Shown here piece after piece: positions 51,901 through 60,755 of a stretch of 64,000 nucleotides of DNA. Under the pieces are notes generated by a model. It saw only the letters and a program-made list of their open reading frames with translations, had not been told where the DNA came from and did not search any database. The stretch's first letter is position 1. Every line of letters starts with the position of its first letter. The DNA lies in NCBI RefSeq assembly GCF_009730915.1, contig NC_052475.1, positions 27,899,016-27,963,015 on the forward strand, written 5' to 3'. This DNA comes from Dioscorea cayenensis subsp. rotundata. Lineage: Eukaryota; Streptophyta; Magnoliopsida; Dioscoreales; Dioscoreaceae. A program made the translations under genes and the position numbers.

Positions 51901-54395
51901 ACTAGCATCATGTCCATTATATCTGTGTTGTCTCCAATGATGATTAGCTGTATATGCGTTGACTTTTAGTTCTTGGTCCTGTTAAGTCAGCATCATGAAT
52001 GTGAGTGACTTGATTGTTTTCATGTGCATGCACTGGGATCGCTCCTGTGATTATTGTAATATTGATATCATGTAAACACCATTGCTGCAGATCTACATCA
52101 GCTTCTGCATCAGCTGCAGTGCAAAGCATAGCAGAGGATGGGTTGAATTCTCCTTCTAGTGAAGAGACGGAGAAATTTGACGTCAATGAAGTTGTTGAGA
52201 GTTCTGTATGTTCTATCTTTCATTGGCATGCAACTCCTGTGTCTGGTGAAATTGTTCTATTTTTTCTTTCCCTATGTATTCTGATGTCATTCTTTTGTTT
52301 TATTATTATTGCTTCTAATGAAAGAGTTCTAGGTTTTGGACACTGAAAACCACAGCAATGACACACAAGTATTGTTTTTTTAGTAGATTCCATATTAACT
52401 ATGCTGCATCATGATTTGATCCACATTTGACTGTTACATTTGTTCCTATATAGATAAACTTTGTAAGCATGAAGTGGAGCATAATGTGCTTGCGTATGAA
52501 TGCCCAACACTGGAAAGATTGGGGTTTGGATTTGTAATTTTGTGGTCATTAATATTAATTTGGGCTCTTTTTTTAATACTTTTTAAGATATTCAAGATTT
52601 CCTGTTGTTTCTGACTGCATTTCCTTTCAACTTATGTTTCCTACTGCTCCTATTTATGTGCTTACACCTTTGATTTTTTGTCAAGTTTTTGCCTGGAGTC
52701 CTTTTTGTGCTACCATTTTAATTCTCCAAAGCTTTCATTTGATAATGAAAGAAATGCTACGAAGAGCTCATTCTCTAGTTTCTTGTATTCTAGGAACCTG
52801 AAGAAAGTTTCCAAGTGAAGGGACGGAAAAGAGCAGCTCCTCGGGGAAGAGGTAGAGGTTCTACAACATCTGCAAAGAGGGGAAGAAAATCAAATTCCTC
52901 ATCTATGCATAGCATGCTCATGAACATTGACGACAATGATGATGATGATGATGATGATGATTTGCCAGGCAAACAAAAGAAAGTTCAGCCTCGGGTATGT
53001 GAAGTTCATTGTTTTCTTGTTCATGTTTTCCATTTTGTCAGTCTTATTAGTTTAACCTAGAAAAAATGCGGCCATGGAACATAGATAAGCTGTATTTGAG
53101 GTGATGGACTACACCCGTAGGCATGTGGGGCAAGGCTGGTAAATTCAAACCTCTTTAGACTTCATGGTAGTGGAAGCCTTGTGCATTGCGCTGGCCTTAC
53201 TATTTGGATCAACTTAAGTTTGACAAGTTATATGAATGCTCTTTGCCTTAGTTCATTGTGTTTCTATTTTAGATTTCTTTATTGATTTAATCCATATACC
53301 CTTAGGACACCATCTCAGCTTTCATGAGCACAACTGTATTATGTTCTTTTGCATCCTCTCCATAAATTACTGAAAGTTTTATTTTCTTCATGAAGTATGC
53401 CATGACAAATTTCTAATTTAGATGTTTATGAGGAATGCTGTGGTTGCTATTGGATACTGACTTCTACTTTGAAAAACTACATCAGTTCACATTTATGATG
53501 GTTATTCATGATTTATTTGAGACTATTCATTTATAACTCTAAAAGTTATATGCTGTTCTTCATTTCTGTAAGTTATATGATTTAGTTCCTTGTATAATAT
53601 GGTTAAGATAGTCCTGAATATAAATATGTGTTACCTCCTGCCGTTGGAGGTGAAATAGGCCTGCATAAGTCACCATGGATCAATTCCAGAGGTTGGTTTG
53701 CTCAGTAGCTTTCATTCCGTTCTTGATCTTGATCCTCGATTACTCGGTAGCTTTCATTCCGTTCTTGATCCTCGATTACTATACAAATTTTCATGGCATG
53801 ATTACGATAAAGTATATGATCCGCAAATAATTTGTCTGCATTCCTTTGTACACGATTTCAGTATTTACCTTCAAACGTATGTGAGCAAGATGAAGAAAAT
53901 CATATCTTCTACTTATTATAAATCTTACTACATCTCATAGATCAAGACAGCAGCGACGGATATTATAGGAGTTTACAGACCTGTTCTGTGAATTGCTAAT
54001 ACTGATTTATGTGATAACAGGAGACATTATTTGCACATCTATCTCAGTTATTTATACCCTTTTTATTCATTAATATTTTATTTTTGCCGAAATTTCATCC
54101 TTTCATAGAAATGAAACATTAAAGCCCAGGCATGTCCATTTCATTTGGTTGAAGTAAACCAAGCTAGTGTCACTGCTTTATAATGTCTTCAGAAATTAAG
54201 TTTGCAATGCCATAAATGTTAATCTTAATTTTTGTTTCATCTTACTGATATGTTATTGAAATTCTCCATGGATGCAGTTGTGATTGGCCTTATTATTGAT
54301 CTCATTGCATGCATTGCCCATTTGATTGTTGTGCACTGCTGACCTCATCTGATTTACAGGTGGCAAAGAATTATGGGGCCCTCCGGAAGCGATGA
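42985..54395 (+). CDS. MRE11: MRE11 double-strand-break repair nuclease (728 aa, 22 exons)
   Basis: MRE11 is the Mn2+-dependent nuclease of the MRE11-RAD50-NBS1 complex, which processes DNA ends in recombination, telomere care and meiosis. Coding exons: 42985-43001, 43226-43361, 43641-43798, 44272-44362, 45031-45150, 45227-45295, 45360-45451, 46122-46224, 46293-46400, 46490-46552, 46622-46693, 46790-46867, 47492-47554, 47646-47709, 49199-49281, 51076-51189, 51298-51375, 51460-51531, 51625-51878, 52091-52205, 52794-52994, 54360-54395. All phosphoesterase motifs are present: DCH (20-22), GGDLFH (58-63), GNHDDP (126-131), HQN (225-227) and WGHEHEC (251-257). The C-terminus has Gly-Arg stretches (RGRGRG), an Asp8 run and ends NYGALRKR, as in other plants (728 versus about 720 residues in Arabidopsis). 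The intron after exon 17 is GC-AG. Confidence 0.96.
51376..51459 (+). other. Non-canonical GC-AG intron in MRE11
   Basis: The exon ends ATCCAG and the intron begins GCATGT; it ends TTCTGCAG before GAACGAGTT. Joining here keeps the frame and gives [12 protein letters not shown], collinear with the plant MRE11 sequence. The nearby GT at 51380 would break the frame. Confidence 0.75.
53703..53780 (+). repeat. Tandem duplication in the last MRE11 intron
   Basis: GTAGCTTTCATTCCGTTCTT followed by GATCCTCGATTACT occurs twice, head to tail (53703-53744 and 53745-53780); the first copy has an extra GATCTT. Confidence 0.85.
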
Positions 54396-55378
54396 AATCA
54401 TATTGTGCCTCTTTTTTTTTTTTTTTATAATGTTTATAAAGCGTAATTGGATGTTGATGGTTTGAGTTATTATTCTCCAGAGTGAGAGTGTTTAATATTT
54501 CTTAACTAGTAAGTGTTTTTGGTACACTTGATTACTTACTGAAAAAAAAGTAACTCTATATTAGAGTGAGAGTGTTTAATATCTGTCGTTTATTCATTCA
54601 TTGAGATCTCATCTCAATATTTTATTTTATTTTTTAACTTCATGAAAATAAAGTAACTCTATATTAGTGTATGCTTGAGGAATTATTTACAAAAACAGCT
54701 GTTCCAGCCTGTTTTATGAGTGGTTGAGAACTTAATTTTTTTTTTTTAACTTTTTCTGTTTTCATTTATTTATATGCAACTTTTTGAATCAGAAGTATAT
54801 AATCGTTCAATCATTGAAATTAATTACTCAAGTGATGTAGATAATTTGGATGCAACAAAATATGTAAAAAAAAAAAAAAATCAAGTATCTGAATGATCAT
54901 TTATATTATTTGCAATTTATTAACGAGACAGAGATTTGGAAAATAAATAAATAAATGAGAAATCTTTAAAATTAAAAATTTTGAGAGTTTTTTATTCAAC
55001 ATTAAAGTAATCAACAAGCCAGATAAGCGCTAACTGCTACATTGTTCTTTACAGGGATAATTTATGTGATTGAATCTTCAAAAGGCAATATTATGATGAC
55101 ATCCACCTTCTGTTATTATTTTAAATTAACTCCTAGTTAAAAGCACTCAACCCACTAAGCATGATCTTGGTTTCAGCACTGGATTACTGAGATCCCCACC
55201 AACCCAAATTTATTAAAATTTCCCCCCAAGTCCACCCAACTCAAGTGAAAGCCAATTTTGACTTTGATCCCATTGAAACTAATATAGAAATATACTTAAT
55301 AGTCCAATATATAGAGGCATCACAAGATCCACTCAGTTCCACACTATTAGCCTGTTTTAGAAAACAACAACAAGAGGA
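54396..55378. other. Spacer between MRE11 and the PSY gene
   Basis: Contains the MRE11 3' end and interleaved short direct repeats: AGAGTGAGAGTGTTTAATAT at about 54480 and 54564, and AAGTAACTCTATATTAG at about 54549 and 54649. No further gene seen; the PSY promoter is presumably near the right end. Confidence 0.45.
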
Positions 55379-55817
55379 ATGGGTAGATCTTGCCTTCTTG
55401 AGATGCTTCTCATCTCAATGGTTTTCTCAATCTCAATCACTCAAGGTAGCCTCTTTTCCTTTGACACTTTCATATGCTCCTCTTCTTATTCCTCTAGACT
55501 CTTTAATTATCTCTTTATCTCTTCTTGTTCTGACTTCAGGACATTGTAGATGGATTAAACTAACGGTTAATTATGACAAGGGTTATCCTTCTCATGAGGT
55601 ATTATTGTTTTAACTAAAAATCTTAAGTTGGTTTTTCCTTCTGGGTTTTATATGAAGTGATATTGGCTTAACTTGATGGTAAATATAATAATAGGAAAAT
55701 TCAAGTGTGGAAAGGGGAATGATGGAGATGGTGATGGACTATGGGGACCCAAGAGCAAACACAAATCACAGAGGTGGAGCTTTTAACCCTCCAACCGGAT
55801 CTTCTCACAAACCTTAA
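55379..55817 (+). CDS. PSY-type tyrosine-sulfated peptide precursor (82 aa, 3 exons)
   Basis: Exons 55379-55445, 55540-55598 and 55695-55817 join in frame at GT/AG introns to give an 82-residue secretory precursor. Residues 1-22 (MGRSCLLEMLLISMVFSISI...) form a signal peptide. After a short pro-region the C-terminal part, residues 57-82, starts DYGDPRANTNH and ends in a Pro/Ser/Gly-rich tail. This matches the known PSY1 peptide core, DYGDPSANPKHDPGVPPS: the Asp-Tyr sulfation site, the AN dipeptide, the His and downstream prolines for hydroxylation are all there. PSY peptides are secreted, sulfated by TPST and promote cell expansion through leucine-rich-repeat receptor kinases. Met and acidic residues just before DY (MMEMVMDY) fit the acidic context that TPST favours. 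Assignment rests on the motif and the exon joins; transcript support was not available. Confidence 0.82.
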
Positions 55818-56169
55818 AGTTCTGAGATAATGATCAATATGAATAAAATGAAGTGCTTGTTCATTCTCCAAGCAAGATTACTTCTGTTGTTGTGTATAAA
55901 GTGTTCTATTATTATTTCAGTTTCACTTGCTTGAGATGTTGCCTTTTTGCTCTCTCATAATAGCATTGTTCTATCTGCATATCCTTTATTTACGTATTTA
56001 TTTATTTATTTTTTAAAAGGATATGCATATAATTTATGTGCAACTTCTCAATTTATGAGGAAGAAAGATTTAATATATTTAAATCAAAGAAAATGCATTA
56101 TATATATATATATATATATATGAACTTGTATCACAAATTAAAAAAAAACTAATTGAATTTGCAAACAGT
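55818..56169. other. 3' flank of the PSY gene
   Basis: AT-rich, with a (TA)n run at about 56099-56121. Nothing else recognised. Confidence 0.4.
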
Positions 56170-56945
56170 TGACTCTCCACTCCACACTACTTAGTTTGGG
56201 CACTACTTGGGAAGGGGATGAGAAGAAGAGAGGAATAAGAATAAGAATAGAGGGAGAGGGGAGAATAATGATGAAAGTATTTGATTTAAATGAATAATAT
56301 TTAGGAATAGGAAAAAGTAAGAGAGAGAAGATCAAAATTACATTTATACCCTTTTGTATAAATAAAATCATTTGTATAAAATTATGAATTATGTTTAATA
56401 ATAAATATTTAACATTATTTATTATTAAATATTTACAATATAATTATTTATTTTAATTTAATATAGTCAAATAATTAAAATTAATATAATTAGTTAACAT
56501 ATTTAATTATTATATTTAACTATAATAATTAATAATAATAGGTAAAAAATAATGATATTTAAATTAATTTATTATGTTAATCAATATATATATGTTATAA
56601 TAATTTAAATTAAAAATTTAAATTATTATAATTAATTATTTAAAGTAATAATTTTTTATTAACATATAATAAATAAATAAATAAATAAATCACTTATAAA
56701 AAATAATTTAAATATCATTATTTTTAATACTTATTTATTTAAATTGTTATAATTAAATCTATTAATTAATTATATTAATTTTAATTATTAATTAAATATA
56801 AATAGAGGGGTAATATAGACATTCCCATGCTAAGGAGCGCCAAACCCCCCATTTTTTCAAGTAGTGCCACTCATCCACATACATGAATCCCATTACCATA
56901 AAAAGACACTATTCATGCCTTTCCTAGTTACCAAACATGGGTTAA
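56170..56945. mobile_element. Possible MITE with very AT-rich interior
   Basis: The left side has GTTTGGGCACTACTTGGGAA (56197) and the right side, read inverted, has GTTTGGTAACTAGGAAAGG (ending about 56937) and GGCACTACTTGAAAAAATG. The interior, about 56380-56810, is nearly all A/T with inverted TAATTA blocks. The termini are only loosely inverted, so the call is tentative. Confidence 0.4.
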
Positions 56946-56968
56946 GGACTCATGGGTGTAAGTGATTC

Positions 56969-58690
56969 TGTCATGTTCCAAACCTAACCGGGCACGTGGC
57001 AACCGCCACGACGACAAGAAGTGGGTCCCACAACGGCCCCACCTTCAGGTCGCCGTAAGGCTCAATATAAACCTGTTATCACAATTACATAGCTAGATGA
57101 CAAAATAATACTAAGATCACAATAGGGTTCCCTGATACTAGGGACCCTAAACACAAGTAGCATCAACAACAGTACAAACCAAGGTTTCAGATACAACCAG
57201 AAAATACAAATACATGAACAACATATAAAGGTCAAGTCTAGTGGATCCATAAATTTTACATGCATACTATAACAAACCTAAACAAGAAGAACAAATAAAT
57301 CACTCTACTGCTGCACAGCACAACTCTGTCCAACGTCGCAGTCTAAAAAGATAGAAGAATGGGGAATAGTGAGAAATAGATGTTACCCAGTGAATGGTGT
57401 CAGCATAGATGTAACAGAGTGATAAAGTATTTCAAATAGTAATTCCACACGAATAATAACATATAAAATCAATTCCAAGTATTCAACAAATTAACAAGTA
57501 ACACAAGTTTCATCAACAGTAAAAGCCAATAGCATTTAAAAAAAACAATGAACATAGCTCCAAAATACAGGCTGACCTAAAACAATTCCCACGCTAATCG
57601 TGTCCGCGACTAACTATGGGACCACCAAGGAGTTTTAAAACTTTTTTTTTTAAAATTTAAAAGGTTGCCTTTCCTTGGTGTTGGCCACTGAGATCCCGTG
57701 TGGTGACCCCGGGTTTCTCAAATAAAAGAACCCCTTGTCAATGGCTCCGCGCACCTCTTGACCAGGTTAAACAAGGGTTAACCACGCCGCCTCCCATCAG
57801 GCCGGACCGTGGAACCCCACACTACAGTGTTGGACTAAAGTCCGCCGTCACCATCAAAACTGAATGTCACAATATAATTCTTTCCAATTTCCAATTCAAA
57901 GAATCCATCATACAATGTTTAAAACAGGAAATGTATCAAACCATATTCCATTTGCATATAAATACGGGAATGCAAGTAAACATGTTTCTTTTAAAATAAA
58001 TAGGTATAAGCATTCTAGGTTTAACCATTTCAAGTAAATTCATACTCAAAATATATATGAAGGAAACCAATTTATCATCAAATTTATGTGATAAAAACAC
58101 ATGAAGAAATACTTTAATACTTTAATGCATGAAAATACAATTATACATGTCTAATACGAAACCTTAGGGTTTTTAGGGCAAGACAACGTCATTTTGGATC
58201 CAAACAACATTGGAATGGAGTAACCCTAGTTCCAATGAGTTCAGGATAAGGAGAGCTTCAATGTGGACCAAAGAAATACCAGAAAAGACTCAAAATTGTC
58301 GGTGCTACAGTAACTTCGATGTTGCTGCAGTAAAATCGAACTTTATACTATGGTTTTCTCCCAATTTACAACACTAAATCAAAAAATTTCTTCAACAACA
58401 TTCTCATACATGAATCATAAATCATTAGCTTCAATTTGAGCCTATAAATCACCAAATCCATGGAAAATTCAAAGTTTTTTTACATTTTTAAAAATAAGGA
58501 AATACGGGAGAAATACAAAATAAAAACATTGGATCTAAGGCTTACCAGATTCAGGAGTGAAGGAGGAAGAATTTTGGTATTTGAGTTCGCCGGAAAAAAG
58601 TTTTTTCTAAGGTTAGGGTCGGCCAAACAAGAAAGAAAGAGAAATAAATGAAGAAGGAGAAGAAGCCAGGTTGGTTTCTCTCAGATTCCC
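56969..58690 (+). mobile_element. LTR relic related to the 6.8-kb solo LTR
   Basis: Begins TGTCATGTTCC and carries GTGGGTCCCACAACGG. The block 57770-57860 (ACCACGCCGCCTC, GGACCGTGG, GTCCGCCGTCACCAT) matches 7620-7710 of the solo LTR in the same orientation. No internal retrotransposon region follows. The right end is uncertain: GATTC flanks the start and recurs at 58684-58688 just after a CA, a possible target duplication, but the usual inverted terminal bases are missing. A fossil Ty3/gypsy-type LTR, judged older than the 6.8-kb copy because its end is unclear. Confidence 0.6.
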
Positions 58691-58835
58691 ACTCCCAAGG
58701 AGACAATCCATGATCCATACGGGTCCTTAAAACTTCCTCATGTTCCAATAGAGACAACAAAACAGACCATGTAAAATTAAAAGATGAAAAAGCCTTTTTA
58801 TCAAAAGAGTAAGCTATGAAAAACACACACACTTG

Positions 58836-58840
58836 AAAAA
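58836..58840 (-). terminator. Pol III terminator of tRNA-Asp
   Basis: Five T residues on the minus strand directly follow the tRNA 3' end, the standard RNA polymerase III stop. Confidence 0.7.
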
Positions 58841-58912
58841 CGCCGTTGCCGGGGATCGAACCCGGGTCATCCGCGTGACAGGCGGAAATACTTACCACTA
58901 TACTACAACGAC
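58841..58912 (-). tRNA. tRNA-Asp (anticodon GTC)
   Basis: 72-base cloverleaf on the minus strand. Acceptor stem GTCGTTG pairs with CAACGGC (one T-G wobble), the D-loop A-box is GTATAGTGGTAAG, the anticodon loop CTGTCAC contains GTC, and the B-box is GGTTCGATCC. No intron; no CCA is encoded. The anticodon stem is TCCGC/GCGGA, whereas the common plant tRNA-Asp has CCCGC/GCGGG; both changed bases still pair, so the tRNA looks functional. Confidence 0.96.
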
Positions 58913-59225
58913 TTCGTTGTGTGTTTCCATATAATTTAAAATTTCTAATAACAAGTATTTTCCTATTCCAATTATTTACATATTAATTAAACTAATATTA
59001 TGAAAAAAAAAAATCAAAATAAATATATTTATATAATTGAAAGAGCAGTGTGAATATGTTTAAATTCTATAAAATTATATAAAATAATTAATAATTGGGC
59101 ATAATTTTAAGTAGTAATTAATTGTAGAGTTTCACCTGTTGGTTATGTTACCACCCACAAATCCCACTAATTATAACCATCGTATAATCGGATTCCCCCC
59201 GCACACAGAGCCTTGCTAAGCTAAG
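58913..59225. other. Spacer between tRNA-Asp and the 59.2-kb gene
   Basis: AT-rich, with the promoter of the next gene expected at its right end. No motif recognised. Confidence 0.35.
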
Positions 59226-59810
59226 ATGAGTGGAGACACGAAGCGGGGCCTGAAGAAGAAGAAGGATGGCGATGCGGAGGTGGACGAGCTCCTGCGCCAA
59301 ACCGAGGATGATCTCCTCCTCAAGCTCAGCGTCAACGCCCACACCGTCTCCGACTCATCCTTGGACTCCGATTTAGCCCGCCGCTTCCAAGCCCTTAAAT
59401 CGCCTGCGGCCTTGGCTCCGATCTCGTCCAAGCCAAGAGAAGGAAAAGGTAAGCCGGAGAATGAAGAGGATGCGGAGCGACAGAGGATCCTTGGAGACGA
59501 TCTATCTGCGAGGTTCGCAGCGCTAAAGGGTTGCTCTTCAGAGGCAAATCAAAGTCCATCGCAGTCCAAGATGATGATGGAAATTGGGGGTTCTGATGCG
59601 GAGGATGATGAGGTTGAGAAGGTTATGCGATGGGCCATTGACGCGGCACGGCTTGATCCTTCGAAAGGCGGCGATGATGATGATGATGATGATGATGTGG
59701 AGGTTTCTGATGATGAGGAGATTGCGAAGAAGGTTTCTGATGATGAGGAGATCGCGAAGAAGGAGAGAAACAAAGGCAAGGGGAAGCCCAAGAAATGGTT
59801 TTTCTTTTGA
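59226..59810 (+). CDS. Acidic protein with twin DLxxRFxALK motifs (194 aa, intron-less)
   Basis: Unrecognised family. The protein is highly charged. Residues 1-45 are Lys/Asp-rich with an amphipathic segment (VDELLRQTEDDLLLKLSV). A motif occurs twice: SDLARRFQALKSP (about 48-60) and DDLSARFAALKG (about 91-102). These resemble MIT-interacting (MIM1-like) Leu-rich motifs seen in ESCRT-linked proteins, but that is a pattern resemblance only. Residues about 120-145 predict a helix (VEKVMRWAIDAARLDP); then an Asp8 run, a tandem repeat of VSDDEEIAKK, and a basic tail ending KKWFFF. The ATG at 59226 is the first in the transcript region and has a good context (aagATGAG). The GC-rich 5' half resembles that of the 12.3-kb gene. 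Function is unknown. Confidence 0.75.
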   Translation: MSGDTKRGLKKKKDGDAEVDELLRQTEDDLLLKLSVNAHTVSDSSLDSDLARRFQALKSPAALAPISSKPREGKGKPENEEDAERQRILGDDLSARFAALKGCSSEANQSPSQSKMMMEIGGSDAEDDEVEKVMRWAIDAARLDPSKGGDDDDDDDDVEVSDDEEIAKKVSDDEEIAKKERNKGKGKPKKWFFF

Positions 59811-60755
59811 TTTCATGCTTGCCCTAATTATATGAGATCTCATCTGAGAATTGGAATTGCTCTGCTTGAGAGTTGGGATCCTTTTTTCTATATATTATAA
59901 AGAGTATATATATATATATACTTATATATTCAAATACTATGTAAATTGTATTTATACAACACAAAATCACTCGGTGTTGGTTCTTTACTGGCGTTTCATA
60001 ATTAAATAAAAAAAATTTAACAAAAAAGTGTTTTTTTTTATATTAACTGTGAGAGAGTTTGATCCCCTCGACCATTCACTTAGCAAGGGAAAAACTCACC
60101 GCATTTCTCACTGGGCCAGTTACCACATTTTTAATGGGAAGAAAAATAAAGATTGTTATAATATATATATATATATATATAAGCAGATTTTAGAATTTTT
60201 TTATTTAAAAATACTTGAATATTTGGAAAAAAAACTTTTGTAAATAATAATTTATCATTATCAATATGACATTTTATTTACTAGTTTCATTAATTTATAC
60301 ATCCATAAATTAACATCATTATATTTAATGTGTGTTTTTTTTAAAATTTTAACTTTATATTGAATCCGCTCTAGCAACAAGATAATTTATTTTTTTATTT
60401 TATCCTTTTTCCAATGTAGTGGTTGAAAAACAGTCTTCATATTTATCTTTAAAAAAAAATTATACTTCCACCTTATTTAGATTTTATATCACAAAACATT
60501 TTCACCTTTATCTTCAAACAGTATGAATTGTATTCAATTTAACAATGGTTTCACATGATTATTATTTTGATTTATAAATAAATTTAAATAGTTTATTTGA
60601 AGATAATTAAATTGTCTGTGTAATTTAAAAGTTATGATAAAAAAAATCATAACATATATTACCATCGCCACGTGTAATAACAAACATAGAGCACTAGAGG
60701 AAGCCCTCGTTTTCTCGAGCTTTCTTCGAAATCCCGACGAAAGCTCTAGGCGGCG
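59811..60755. other. AT-rich spacer and promoter of the 60.8-kb gene
   Basis: Includes (TA)n runs at about 59908-59921 and 60162-60181, otherwise nothing recognisable apart from the G-box at 60669. Confidence 0.4.
60669..60674. promoter_or_regulatory. G-box CACGTG upstream of the 60.8-kb gene
   Basis: CCACGTGT lies 82 bases upstream of the ATG at 60756. Use as a bZIP/bHLH site is inferred. Confidence 0.4.

Noticed and set aside
59538-59843. Minus-strand frames of 80-101 codons rich in Ile or Ser
   Set aside because: They are antisense to GAT and GAG codon runs of the 59.2-kb gene; low-complexity shadow frames.
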